Positions 29,367-39,500 of a stretch of 64,000 bases of DNA are shown in pieces; position 1 is the stretch's first letter; each line of letters begins with the position of its first letter. Where the stretch lies: contig NZ_JBFEFI010000001.1 of the NCBI RefSeq assembly GCF_040717535.1, positions 248,001-312,000 of the forward strand, written 5' to 3'. The notes beneath the pieces are model-generated. The model was not told where the DNA came from, ran no database searches, and was given only the letters and a program-made list of their open reading frames with translations. Made by a program: the position numbers and the translations under genes. The DNA comes from Thalassoglobus sp. JC818. Lineage in GTDB: Bacteria; Planctomycetota; Planctomycetia; Planctomycetales; Planctomycetaceae.

Positions 29367-32300
29367 TCAACGAAGGAAGATGAATTCCTTGGTATTCATC
29401 AAAGCGTGCGCGAGATCTTCCCAAGCAGTACGTTCGGCATTTGCGTCACCTGAACTCGTGTTCGAAGCTGTCAGAAATTCCATAGCAACTGCAGCTTCAT
29501 TCGCAGTCGGTGATCTGCTGAATGCTGTCTGATACAACCATTCGAGTCTCGAATCCATTGAATCATTTTCCTGCATCGCTCGCGCAGCCCACATTTTGGA
29601 CTGTTCAACAACAAATGGATCGTTCATCAGAATCAACGACTGCGCCGGCACGTTGGAAACGTTTCGGCGTCCCATCGTGCTAAATGGGGCTGGGGTATCA
29701 AAGGTCAACATGAATGGCGACAGGAAATTTCTTCGCACTGCGACATAGATTGAACGTCGCCCATCTCCATCCAACGGCCCGCTGCTGCCGGGGCGTCCTC
29801 GTCCATCCATGAATGGCGTCAAGTGAATTGGAACAGGCTCTCCATACAATGTTGGATCGAGACGTCCAGACATCGACAAGATTGCGTCGCGGATGACTTC
29901 TCCTTCGAGCCGTTTCGGCGGGCGATAGTGCCACAGGAGATTTTTTGGATCAGCTTGAAGGGACTCCGCCACGGGGACGCAGTCCAGTTGATAGACACGT
30001 GAGAGGACGATTTCGCGAATCATTTTCTTGATGCTTCGTCCATCATTCACAAACTTTACCGCCAGATGATCCAACAACTCCGGATGGGTTGGACGCTCTC
30101 CCAGAACTCCAAAGTCATCCGTCGTCGGCACAATTCCACGTCCCATCAGGAAGTGCCAGATTCGGTTGACTGCCACCCGCGCTGTGAGCGGATTGTCAGC
30201 CGCGTTGATCTTCTCAGCGAGTTCCAGTCGACCACTGCCGACTGAAATTTCCATGACTTCTTCACCTGCGACAGCTGTCAGGAAGTGCCGAGGAACGTGA
30301 TCTCCCGGGTTAGACGAATTGCCGCGAATGAGGATCTTTCCGTCTTCCCCGGTGCCGTCCATCATTGCCATCGCAAGCTGAGAACGATTCATGATCTGAG
30401 TCTGAAGACGTTCACGTTCCGCTTTCCATTCGGCGACCAGATCGCTGCCATCTCCTTCAAGAAACGAGTCGACAGCTTTCGTTTGTTCCTCGGTCAGTTG
30501 TGCCTCGACTCGACGGCTCAACTCCTCACGTTGTTCGGGCGTAGCACCCTGTGTAACGAGCGAAACCTGAAGCTGAGTTCCTTCGGAAGGGGTAAACTCC
30601 AGATGAATCCGATGTCCCACGTACCGCTGCAGATTCAGTTGAGTCCATTCGCTGCCAGGATGGATTTTCGAGATTGTTTCGCCATGAAGCGGTCCGGCGA
30701 TGAGTCGATGTGAATCGACACAAGCCACGACATGACCTTCCCCTCGGACTCTGCAAGCGACATCCCCATCAGTCACGGTAAACGTTGGTGTTCGTAAGGT
30801 TCGACCGCTGCGAGGAAATGAGACGAGTCGACTTTTGTTATGAACGCCTTTCTCCCACACCGATTCGAGTTGATTCCAGATCGGGTCACTGATGGCGGCA
30901 TCTTCCGTACAAAGTCGGAGCGACAACTCGCCCCCTTCGTCGGACCAGTAAAACTCACCAGCTCGCTTTGGCTGGGCCGCAAAGATAAATCCGTCCTGCA
31001 GATATTCAGGAGTAGAGACAGTTCCGTAATCGATAACGACGAGTTGTCGCAGCGATTCGTCCACGGGTTTTGAACGTTGTGTTGCGACATTTCGCTTACT
31101 CAACTCTGCAGAGATTTTCGCTTGATACTCTGCATCAAGTTGGGCCAGCTTGACTGCGACAGTTCGATTGTGCTCAAGCGATTCGAACCGCACCTGACGG
31201 TAGTCGCTGCTTTCCAGAAATCCAGAGAGGGAGTAATAGTCGGCTGTGGAAATCGCATCGAACTTGTGATCATGACACCGCGCACATGAGACAGTCATGC
31301 CGAGAAACGCTTTCGACATGACATCAATCATGTTGTCAAACCGATCGGACTCATCCTTACGAATGTCGACAGGCGAGTGGACCCATTCTCCGAGAAACCA
31401 GAAACCGGTTCCGAGAATAGATTCGTTGAAGCCTTTCTCCGCGTTCAATCGCGGATTGGGAAGCAGGTCGCCGGCAATGTGCTCCCGGATCAATTGATCG
31501 TGTGGCACATCGGAGTTTAACGCACGAATGATGTAATCGCGGTACTGAAAGGCATTCGGAGCATCGTTATCAAACTCATGCCCGCGCGACTCCGCATAGC
31601 GAACAAGGTCGAGCCAGTGTCGCCCCCAGCGTTCACCAAAATGTGGGGACGCCAAGAGCTTGTCGACGAGATCTTCGACTGCCTGAGGAGATGAGTCTTC
31701 AACAAAAGCAGCTACCTCATCGGGTGTGGGAGGCAACCCGATCAAGTCGAAATACAACCGTCTGATCAAAGCAGAGCGGTTGGCGTCACCTGTCGGTTGC
31801 AGGTCCGCATCTTCCAACTGCGCGAGAATGAAGTGATCAATCGAATTGTTAGGCCACGACTCGTGCTGGACTTCAGGGATCGCCGGATTTCGAATCGGGT
31901 GCCAGACCCAATGTTCTGATCGACGAGATTCCAGGTCGAACTTTGGAGTTGCTGCTGCGGCTGTCGGTGCTTCCTCGTCGGGCCAGGGAGCTCCCATGCG
32001 AACCCAGTCTTCGAGTGCCTGAATGTCGTCCGAGGAAAGCTTTCCCTTGGGAGGCATCTCGTACGATTCATATTTGACGGCCTCAATCAGCAAGCTGGAG
32101 TCAGGGTCTCCGGGGAGAATGGCTTCGCCTGAGTCTCCTCCAGTAAGGAGGGCAGATCGACTGTCGACGAGCAGGCTGGCCTGAATTTTTTTTGCGTCCA
32201 CACTGTGACACGAATAGCAATGCTCAGCCAGAATCGGCCGGACTTTCTTTTCGAAGAACTCGAGCTCTGCTGCAGAAAAATTCTGGTCTTCAGCCTGTAC

Positions 32301-32372
32301 AGACTGAAGAGTCAGCAGAACAGCAGACAAGCAACACAAGAAGCAAACAATTCTCGTCCAAACCAAATGCAT
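29367..32372 (-). CDS. PSCyt1-PSCyt2(DUF1549)-PSD1(DUF1553) cytochrome-like protein, copy B
   Basis: A 1001-residue exported protein from the ATG at 32372, which has GGAG 5 bases upstream; the frame extends to 32411. The signal peptide ends at VQA (about residue 27). PSCyt1 has the haem motif CYSCH at 52-56 and MPPKGKLSSDDIQALEDWV. DUF1549 has IGLPPTPDEV, GERWGRHWLDLVRYAES and CARCHDHKFDAIS. DUF1553 has NPLTARVAVNRIWHFLMG and NVPAQSLILMNDPF. About 200 extra residues in the middle (near 440-640), absent from copy A, include a beta-rich WTQLNLQRYVGHRIHLEF segment resembling a carbohydrate-binding jelly roll. It heads the operon with DUF1501 copy B and is divergent from a XylR-type regulator. 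Confidence 0.9.
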   Translation of the reverse strand: MHLVWTRIVCFLCCLSAVLLTLQSVQAEDQNFSAAELEFFEKKVRPILAEHCYSCHSVDAKKIQASLLVDSRSALLTGGDSGEAILPGDPDSSLLIEAVKYESYEMPPKGKLSSDDIQALEDWVRMGAPWPDEEAPTAAAATPKFDLESRRSEHWVWHPIRNPAIPEVQHESWPNNSIDHFILAQLEDADLQPTGDANRSALIRRLYFDLIGLPPTPDEVAAFVEDSSPQAVEDLVDKLLASPHFGERWGRHWLDLVRYAESRGHEFDNDAPNAFQYRDYIIRALNSDVPHDQLIREHIAGDLLPNPRLNAEKGFNESILGTGFWFLGEWVHSPVDIRKDESDRFDNMIDVMSKAFLGMTVSCARCHDHKFDAISTADYYSLSGFLESSDYRQVRFESLEHNRTVAVKLAQLDAEYQAKISAELSKRNVATQRSKPVDESLRQLVVIDYGTVSTPEYLQDGFIFAAQPKRAGEFYWSDEGGELSLRLCTEDAAISDPIWNQLESVWEKGVHNKSRLVSFPRSGRTLRTPTFTVTDGDVACRVRGEGHVVACVDSHRLIAGPLHGETISKIHPGSEWTQLNLQRYVGHRIHLEFTPSEGTQLQVSLVTQGATPEQREELSRRVEAQLTEEQTKAVDSFLEGDGSDLVAEWKAERERLQTQIMNRSQLAMAMMDGTGEDGKILIRGNSSNPGDHVPRHFLTAVAGEEVMEISVGSGRLELAEKINAADNPLTARVAVNRIWHFLMGRGIVPTTDDFGVLGERPTHPELLDHLAVKFVNDGRSIKKMIREIVLSRVYQLDCVPVAESLQADPKNLLWHYRPPKRLEGEVIRDAILSMSGRLDPTLYGEPVPIHLTPFMDGRGRPGSSGPLDGDGRRSIYVAVRRNFLSPFMLTFDTPAPFSTMGRRNVSNVPAQSLILMNDPFVVEQSKMWAARAMQENDSMDSRLEWLYQTAFSRSPTANEAAVAMEFLTASNTSSGDANAERTAWEDLAHALMNTKEFIFLR

Positions 32373-32534
32373 GAACGCTCCAACTTGAATGAACTGCGAC
32401 AGGACGCGCATGGCGGGGATTCTGAGTTTTCACTCGAATGGTTTCCAAGCTCTGCGACGTAAATTGAACCTCAAACATGATCTTGGAACATCCACAAGTT
32501 TAGCACTCGCGAGCGAATTCCGTCGAGGATAGAA

Positions 32535-32564
32535 TGCGACATCACATTAACATTTTGCGACATC
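32535..32564 (+). promoter_or_regulatory. Direct repeat with 21-bp period, candidate AraC/XylR-type operator
   Basis: TGCGACATC occurs at 32535-32543 and again at 32556-32564, 21 bases apart, that is two helical turns. It lies 30-59 bases before the regulator start at 32594, in the divergent promoter region. The spacing equals that of AraC half-sites. Confidence 0.5.
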
Positions 32565-32593
32565 GCCTACGCTTCTCAATTTGAGAGCAACTC

Positions 32594-33796
32594 ATGAGAG
32601 TTCTATCTCGACCGAAAATCGGATTGTTCGTCGAGACATCACGATCTTACGGCCGAGATGTTCTTCGGGGAATCTCTGATTTCGCCCGCACTCGCACAAA
32701 CTGGTCGCTGCTACACCAGGAAATGTCGATCGATGCGGGACTCCCAGAATGGTGGCAAAATTCTTCACTCAGCGGTGTCATCGCACGCGTTGATACTCAC
32801 ACAATTCTTCCACTGCGAGCGTTGAATGTTCCGATTGTTGACGTTCGATGCAGGCGTCTTTTTGAGAGGATTCCTCAAATTGAAACCGACGATCGTGAAG
32901 TCGCGCGCCTCGCGTTCACGCACCTTTGGGAGCGAGGTTTTCGTCGATTTGCGTTCTGCGGATTTCAGAATGCTCACTATTCAGAGAACAGATTGCGACA
33001 TTTTCAAGAATTCGCCGCCGACTCGCGATGCCCGTTCGCTTCGTATCAGTCCCCCGGTTCGATCAACAAAACGCTGACGGATATTGAGCAGACCGGTCTC
33101 GTCGACGTGGACCAGATGTCCGCCTGGTTGCGATCTCTGAAAGTCCCCACGGGACTGTTCGTCTGCAACGATATTCGCGGACAGCATGTTCTAAATATTT
33201 GCCAGAACCTCGAAATCGCTGTACCAGACGACCTTGCGGTGATCGGAGTCGATGACGACGACGCGATCTGCCCGCTGAGTGACCCACCACTGTCGAGCAT
33301 TCGACCGGACGCTCACCGAGTCGGATTTCGAGCAGCAGAAACATTAAAGCACATGCTGGAAGGAGAGGCGCAAATCGCCCCGGTCGAGTTCGTCAAACCT
33401 GCCCGGGTTGTGCAGCGGCTTTCCACTCAGGTGAACGCGATTGATGACCGCGAGATTTCCCGAGTCTGCCGCATCATTCGAGAACATGCTTGCGAGGGAA
33501 TCAAAGTTCAGGACGTTGCCGAGTACACGAATCTCTCGCGTCGACAACTCGAACGCCGTTTTCGCAATTTGCTGAATCGCTCGATTCATGAAGAAATCAC
33601 AGCCACGCAAATTGCCCGAGTTCAACAACTTCTCCGCGAAACGAATCTGACACTCGAACAGATCGCCCCACTGGCAGGGTACCGGCACAAAGAACGACTG
33701 TGTGCTGTCTTCAAACGCGCAACCGGTCAAACTCCTGGAGAGTACCGGTCAAACCACCAGATTCTCGACACTGCGGATTCCCGAGAATCGCCTTGA
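32594..33796 (+). CDS. XylR-type regulator: sugar-binding domain fused to AraC helix-turn-helix
   Basis: A 400-residue transcription factor. Residues about 8-270 are a LacI/periplasmic-binding-type sensor (KIGLFVETSRSYGRDVLRGI at the start, then PTGLFVCNDIRGQHVL and DDLAVIGVDDDDAICPL). Residues about 290-390 form an AraC-type DNA-binding domain (VQDVAEYTNLSRRQLERRF, then IAPLAGYRHKERLCAVFKRATGQTPGEYR). This architecture is that of XylR of E. coli, but planctomycete homologues respond to various sugars. It is divergent from the PSCyt/PSD1 copy B operon and upstream of the ThuA-to-sulfatase series, so either may be its target. A possible operator is at 32535-32564. Confidence 0.88.
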   Translation: MRVLSRPKIGLFVETSRSYGRDVLRGISDFARTRTNWSLLHQEMSIDAGLPEWWQNSSLSGVIARVDTHTILPLRALNVPIVDVRCRRLFERIPQIETDDREVARLAFTHLWERGFRRFAFCGFQNAHYSENRLRHFQEFAADSRCPFASYQSPGSINKTLTDIEQTGLVDVDQMSAWLRSLKVPTGLFVCNDIRGQHVLNICQNLEIAVPDDLAVIGVDDDDAICPLSDPPLSSIRPDAHRVGFRAAETLKHMLEGEAQIAPVEFVKPARVVQRLSTQVNAIDDREISRVCRIIREHACEGIKVQDVAEYTNLSRRQLERRFRNLLNRSIHEEITATQIARVQQLLRETNLTLEQIAPLAGYRHKERLCAVFKRATGQTPGEYRSNHQILDTADSRESP

Positions 33797-34192
33797 ATCA
33801 AGGTTCAACGAATGCATTTCGGTTTGCTCGTTATCGATTCGACCGTTGGGCTAAGTGATCAAAGTGATGAGCTGTGAAGGAACCTTCAAGAACAGCATCC
33901 GCGTGGGAGTGACGACTATTCTCTTGATTAAGTACGGGAATTGAAATTCGCACATCACACTCCCGAACTTAGCGACAAGGTTCTGTAAGGCACTTCGATG
34001 GATTCCATCGCTGCGAGAGTGTTAGCTCCACTCACGAGGGAACATCAGGACCGTAGGTTTGAGCTTTCGATAACAGAAAGCCAGAATCATTGATGCTGTG
34101 AAGTCGGTAAGAAGCAGCCCGTGAAATCCATCGTTGGGGATCAACTTCTATTCCATAGATACCTCATCGGTACAAACAGGAAATATCTCTCT
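33797..34192. other. Intergenic region upstream of the ThuA-like gene
   Basis: No gene is supported in 396 bases. The region contains a perfect palindrome at 33996-34010. No clear core promoter was found. Confidence 0.4.
33996..34010. promoter_or_regulatory. Palindrome, candidate operator
   Basis: CGATGGA-T-TCCATCG has 7-bp perfect arms around one base. It lies 183 bases before the ThuA-like gene. Short size and symmetry suit a dimeric regulator site; this is inference. Confidence 0.35.
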
Positions 34193-35092
34193 ATGAAGCT
34201 GCACCGTCGAAGAGGTCCCGTTCTCGCTGCACTCGTACTGATGCTTATGCTGGGCAGGCTGACGCCAAGAGACGCACAGGCAGCTGATCAAGAAGCACCG
34301 CATGCCGTAATTGTCGTCGGCACATTGCATTATTCCCCGGAACTCTCGATGCCTGTCTTCGCCAAGGAACTCGAACGGTTTGGATTCCGAACGACCGTCG
34401 TGATGGGGGAGGGCGATCCGGAAAAGAAAACGGAAAATGTTCTTCCTGGAATTGAAGCACTCGCTGACGCGGATCTCGCCATTTTCTTCATGCGTTTTCT
34501 CGTGCTTCCGGATGAAGAGTGGCAACCGATCGAGGATTACATCAAGTCGGGAAAACCGGTGATCGGACTTCGCACCGCGAATCACTCGTTCAAATATCCT
34601 GCCGAGCATCCACGATCTGAATGGAACGATGGATTTGGCCGACGAGTCCTGGGAACTCCCTACGTCGTGCATCAAGCAGGCGAAACGGAAATTCGTGTGG
34701 TTGAGGAAGGCTTAAGCCATCCGATTATGGCAAACGTGTCCAAGCGAAAATGGGTCTCTCCCGGAACTCTCTACTTGACGCGACTGGAAAGTGGATGCAT
34801 CCCGCTCGTCGAAGGCTCCGGGGATGGGAAAGCGAGAACAATCAACAGGGCATTCGGCAAAATCGAAGTTCAGCCGCACGAGGAAGACGTCGTCGCTTGG
34901 GCATGGGAAAACGAATGGGGGGCGAAAGTCTTTGGAACTTCGTTCGGACACACAGGGGACTTTGCGGAAGAGTCATTTGTACGAATGCTCGTCAACGCAG
35001 CTCACTGGTCCCTCGATCTTACCCTTCCCGGTGCTGACGAGAAGATTTCAGTCTGGCAAATTGAGCGTGCAGACAAGAAACCGCGCCGCTGA
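34193..35092 (+). CDS. Exported ThuA-like domain protein
   Basis: A 299-residue protein from the ATG at 34193, which has AGGAA 10 bases upstream. The signal peptide ends near AQAAD (about residue 31). The body is a ThuA-like (trehalose utilisation) class I glutamine-amidotransferase-like fold: FAKELERFGFRTTVVMGEG, DADLAIFFMRFL, YIKSGKPVIGLRTANHSF and FGTSFGHTGDF. Members occur with sugar-degradation genes; some act on sugar derivatives such as keto-glycosides, many are unproven. It opens a series of four same-direction genes (ThuA-like, SGNH-like, PVC haem protein, sulfatase). Gaps of 86-162 bases leave open whether they form one operon. Confidence 0.8.
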   Translation: MKLHRRRGPVLAALVLMLMLGRLTPRDAQAADQEAPHAVIVVGTLHYSPELSMPVFAKELERFGFRTTVVMGEGDPEKKTENVLPGIEALADADLAIFFMRFLVLPDEEWQPIEDYIKSGKPVIGLRTANHSFKYPAEHPRSEWNDGFGRRVLGTPYVVHQAGETEIRVVEEGLSHPIMANVSKRKWVSPGTLYLTRLESGCIPLVEGSGDGKARTINRAFGKIEVQPHEEDVVAWAWENEWGAKVFGTSFGHTGDFAEESFVRMLVNAAHWSLDLTLPGADEKISVWQIERADKKPRR

Positions 35093-35178
35093 AACGAAGA
35101 GACAGACGAGGCTTGCTGCTTCCACTGATAGGCTGTTCGACCTCATTGCAATCAAGTACATGGAATGACTCCACACTT

Positions 35179-36423
35179 ATGCTCAGAACACCTCTCCTTT
35201 CCGCGTTTCTGATTTGTTTCACCATCGGATTGTCTGCAGCTGCTGAGCCTCCGATTCGACCGGGTGATCGGATCGCGATTGTTGGAAATACGTTTGCCGA
35301 TCAGCTTCGAATTCACGGCTATCTGGAAACGTTGCTGTTGCAGCAGACTCGCGACAATCCCATTTCCATTCGCAACCTTGCCTGGGGTGGCGACATGGTG
35401 AGCGCCCGAGATCGTCCGACCGGTTTTCCAACGGAAGAAAAAACGCTGCGAGAACACAAGACAGACGTAATCATCGCGTGCTTCGGTATGGGTGAATCGT
35501 TTGCTGGGGAAAATGGCCTCGAAAAGTTTCGGAGCCAGCTGGCAAATCTCATCGACGCTTATGCAGGCAAGACCTACAACGGATTGTCAACAGTGCGGCT
35601 GATACTCGTTTCGCCGATTGCCTGCGAAGACCTTGGCAGCCTGACTCCCAATTGTGACAAACGCAATGAGGAACTCAGTGCCTATCGCTGGGCGATGCAA
35701 GAAGTCGCCAGTGATGCGAAAATTCATTTTGTCGATCTTTTCGAGACGTCTCGATACCTGATGGAAGAGTCGGAAGGACCGAATCTGACGAACAACGGAA
35801 TTCACCTCAACGACTACGGGTATTGGGCGATCAGCCACAGCTTCTTAAATCAGCTGCTCGCGAACGAACGTTCGATAGACTCGCAGGCTTGGACGTTGCG
35901 AATCGATGCGGAAACGCAGACAACCGATTCTCACGGTGTCGCCATCAGTGATTTGTCGACAACTGATTCGAAGTTTTTCTTCCGTGTTCAAGAAACTTCT
36001 CCTCCGCGATTGCCCCCGCCGACAGCAGTGCCGTTGCCGCCGCAACTCGATTTCGTCCGCGATCGACTCATCGTCGATCATCTCCGCTCCGGAAGATATC
36101 AACTCACCATCGATGGAGAATCCATCGTGACAGCCACTGCCGAAGCTTGGGCGGAAGGAGTTGCGATCGATTCCTCTCCAGCACACCAGGAACTGGAGAA
36201 GTTCCGATCAGTCGTGAACGACAAGAACCTGCAGTTTACCTACAGTTGGAAAGCTCTCAATCAGGTTCACATTGTTGGTGAACGTCGCACTTCACCAAGT
36301 GGCCAGGCGCTTCCTCAGGAAGTCATCGAATTCAACCAGCTTGCCAATGATCTGGATGAAGAACTGCGTGCCGGGATCGAGCTAAAAACTCGGAACTGGT
36401 GTCTGACGCGTACGTCTGACTAA
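35179..36423 (+). CDS. SGNH/GDSL-fold exported protein with degenerate active site
   Basis: A 414-residue protein from the ATG at 35179, with a signal peptide ending near SAAA-E (residues 20-23). The fold is that of the GDSL/SGNH hydrolases: block I follows RPGDRIAIV and the late block reads GIHLNDYGYWAI. Block I is G36-N37-T38 instead of G-D-S, so the usual nucleophilic serine is missing; the late block keeps His but has Asn at the usual Asp position. The family normally contains esterases acting on acylated sugars. Here it may be a non-catalytic binding protein or use other residues. Such proteins commonly precede the PVC CxxCH gene in planctomycetes (from memory). Confidence 0.7.
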   Translation: MLRTPLLSAFLICFTIGLSAAAEPPIRPGDRIAIVGNTFADQLRIHGYLETLLLQQTRDNPISIRNLAWGGDMVSARDRPTGFPTEEKTLREHKTDVIIACFGMGESFAGENGLEKFRSQLANLIDAYAGKTYNGLSTVRLILVSPIACEDLGSLTPNCDKRNEELSAYRWAMQEVASDAKIHFVDLFETSRYLMEESEGPNLTNNGIHLNDYGYWAISHSFLNQLLANERSIDSQAWTLRIDAETQTTDSHGVAISDLSTTDSKFFFRVQETSPPRLPPPTAVPLPPQLDFVRDRLIVDHLRSGRYQLTIDGESIVTATAEAWAEGVAIDSSPAHQELEKFRSVVNDKNLQFTYSWKALNQVHIVGERRTSPSGQALPQEVIEFNQLANDLDEELRAGIELKTRNWCLTRTSD

Positions 36424-36543
36424 ATACGCGGAAAGCCAAGCGCGTCTCTAACTCGATCTGCAGCGAAGGGGATGAATTTCTTAAATCGTCCGCTTGAATA
36501 CACAATCGAAAACCGTCGCCTCAACAAAGCGCTCGCCATAGAT

Positions 36544-39500
36544 ATGAATCGACCATCTTATCCAGTGATCTGGACCTGCCTGTTCCTCGTTATAATCGCT
36601 TCCGCGGATGCAGTCTCTGCTCAAGATGCAAGCGGCATTCGCACTGCGAATTTAAAGGGTGCAGACATTGAGTTGATGAACAATCACGATCCCGCATCAC
36701 AGCTTGAAACATTTGATCTGCTCCCTGACTACCAGGTGAATCTCTTTGCAGCTGATCCGATGTTTGCGAACCCGGTTCACATGCACTGGGACTCCCACGG
36801 GCGATTGTGGGTCGCATGCTCGTGGGCATATCCTCAATTGAAACCGGGCGAAGTCGCCAACGACAAGATCATCATTCTTGAAGATACCGACGACGATGGA
36901 GTCGCTGACAAGTCGACCGTATTCGCCGATGGACTTTATCTTCCTACCGGTATCGAACTGGCCAACGGTGGGTGCTATGTCGCCCAGTCGCCTGATGTGT
37001 TCTTTCTCAAAGACACTGACGGAGATGATGTTGCCGATGTGAAGGAACTCGTTTTGACTGGTTTCGGCATCGAAGACAGCCACCATTCGATCAGCGCCTG
37101 GCGTCGCGGTCCCGGAGGCTGGATCTACTTTCAGGAAGGGATCTTCCTGCACGCCCAAGTTGAAACTCAGTACGGAGTGCTGAGGAATTTTAATGGAGGT
37201 GTGTATCAGTTTAATCCTCGGACACGGGAGTTAAAAATGTTTTGCCGAGGCACTGGCGGAAATCCTTGGGGCCACGTTTTTGATCGTTGGGGCCAGTCAT
37301 TCATGGTCAACAATCCGCGGATCATGTATCTCTCTCCCGCGACCGGCAACAGCGAAGATGCTGTGCGAGTTCAACCTCTCATCAGCACCGAAAAACAATG
37401 CGGCGGAGATCTCGCGACCGGGTCGCATGTCGGAGACGACATTCGTGGACAACTACTGACGGGACGCTTCAAAAGTCGGACGGTCGTTCGCTATCAACTC
37501 ATTGAAGATGGTGCTGGTTTCAGCGCGAACGTGCTGGAACCTCTAATCAGTTCACGGCATCCGAATTTTCGACCGGTCGACGTGAAGATCGGTCCGGACG
37601 GGGCGATCTATGTCGCAGACTGGTACAACTCCATCATCAATCACGCGCAACACGACTTTCGTGATCCTCGTCGCGATCACGATCATGGACGCATCTGGAG
37701 GATTACTCACAAAGAAAGACCGCTGGTTGCAAAGCCGAAGCTCGTCGGAATCCCCGTTGAGGAACTCATTGAGAACCTGAAAAGCGAAGAAACCTGGACG
37801 CGACATCAAGCTCGCAAAGAGCTAAGCGAGTGCGACGCGGACGAAGTTCTCATTGGTTTAGAACAATGGGTTGAATCCCTCGAAGAAGATGATCCGAACT
37901 ATGACCATCATCTCGTGGAAGCGATGTGGGCCTGCCAGAACGTCGAGCGTGTCAGCGAAGACATTCTGAAGCGTGTGCTTGCTGCCAAAGACGGCAACGC
38001 CCGAAGTGCGGGTGTGAGAGTGATACGTTACTGGCACAAAGATCTGTCCGATCCGGTCGGAATGATCGCAGTCGCAGCTGGTGATCCTTTTCCTCGAACG
38101 CGCATGGAAGCTGTTTTGTCAGCGGGATTTATCCCTCGCGCGGCGGCATTTTTGGCGGCTTTGAATTCACTTGATCATCCGGGTGACCCCGTCCTCGATC
38201 TAGCGCTTCCGCAAACGATGGCAGCTCTCGAACCTTATTGGCGACCGCTTCTCGACTCTGGAAAGTTGCGATTTGCGAAGTCGACTCATCGTGAATTTGT
38301 GGAACGAAGTACCGGCCTCGGATTTCAGAAACGACTTTCCGAGTTTCTAAACTCTGAGGCTCCATCTGATCAGGAGACCGCCTCGATACAGGCTCAGTTG
38401 CTCAGCGCAGGCAGTGAAGACGACATCAGGACCATTGTAAGTGCTCTCACTCGAAATGGCGGGCTGAAATCTGATGCCGCCACGATCGCGATGCTTGAAA
38501 CCCTCGAGCAAATGTCGACACGTGAAGCATCAAAATCACTCAGAAGAGAATTTCGCGGACTTCGCGAATTAATCAACAACGAGAATGAAGTCATTGCAAT
38601 TCGTGCGGCGGAGGCACTTGGAAGTTGGGGGATGGCTGGTCGTGATGAATTGTCGTTGCTTGAAAACGATGCAGTCAGTCTGGACGTCAAACAGGCGATT
38701 GCCGTCGCTCTTGCTGTCACCAGCAAGCAACGTTACGAGAAGCCGCTGCTCGAACTCGCCGAAAGAGGAGACATCGAAACTCGCTATGTCGCCGCTGCTG
38801 GGTTGGCTCAAGCTGATTTATCTCAAGGCGTTGCTGCAGCAGCGAACCTGCTTCAGGAAGATCCGCAACAGGTCGATGCTGCGAAGCTCGTTAAGTTTAT
38901 TTTGCTGCGAAAGAACGGTGATCAACTCTTGAGCGAAAAGCTACAGGATGTGGCGATTCACCCAGCAGTTCTTGCGAGCGTCAGTAATTTTCATCGAGAG
39001 ACTGGACTGCTCTCAAACGAGTTGGTCGACATCTTCGCGCCAGTGAAACCGGAAGAATCTCTGGCTGCCCTGCTGCTCGCTGAGGATATCGATGCACTGG
39101 CTGCCGAGGCTGAGAAGCATGGTGATCCAGCGAATGGTGAATTGATCTATCGTCGCAAGAGTACAGCTTGCACTCGTTGCCATGCGATTGGACCCGCTGG
39201 CGCTGAAATCGGTCCGAACCTCGTGGCTGTTGGAGCAGCTGCCAAAACCAAGTACCTCGTCCAATCGATCCTGGAACCAAATTCAGCAATTGCTGAGCAC
39301 TACGAAGCACGTTCGTTTCTTCTCACTTCGGGAAAGGTACTGACAGGAGTTGTCACTTTTCGAAATGAGGATGAAGTGATCGTCCGCGACTCGTCCGAAT
39401 CTGGAAAAGAGATCCGGATTTCGACTGAAGAGATCGAAGACGAGGTCCCCTCGAGTTCACTCATGCCGGGAGGGCTCGCGGATCAATTACACGGACGTCA

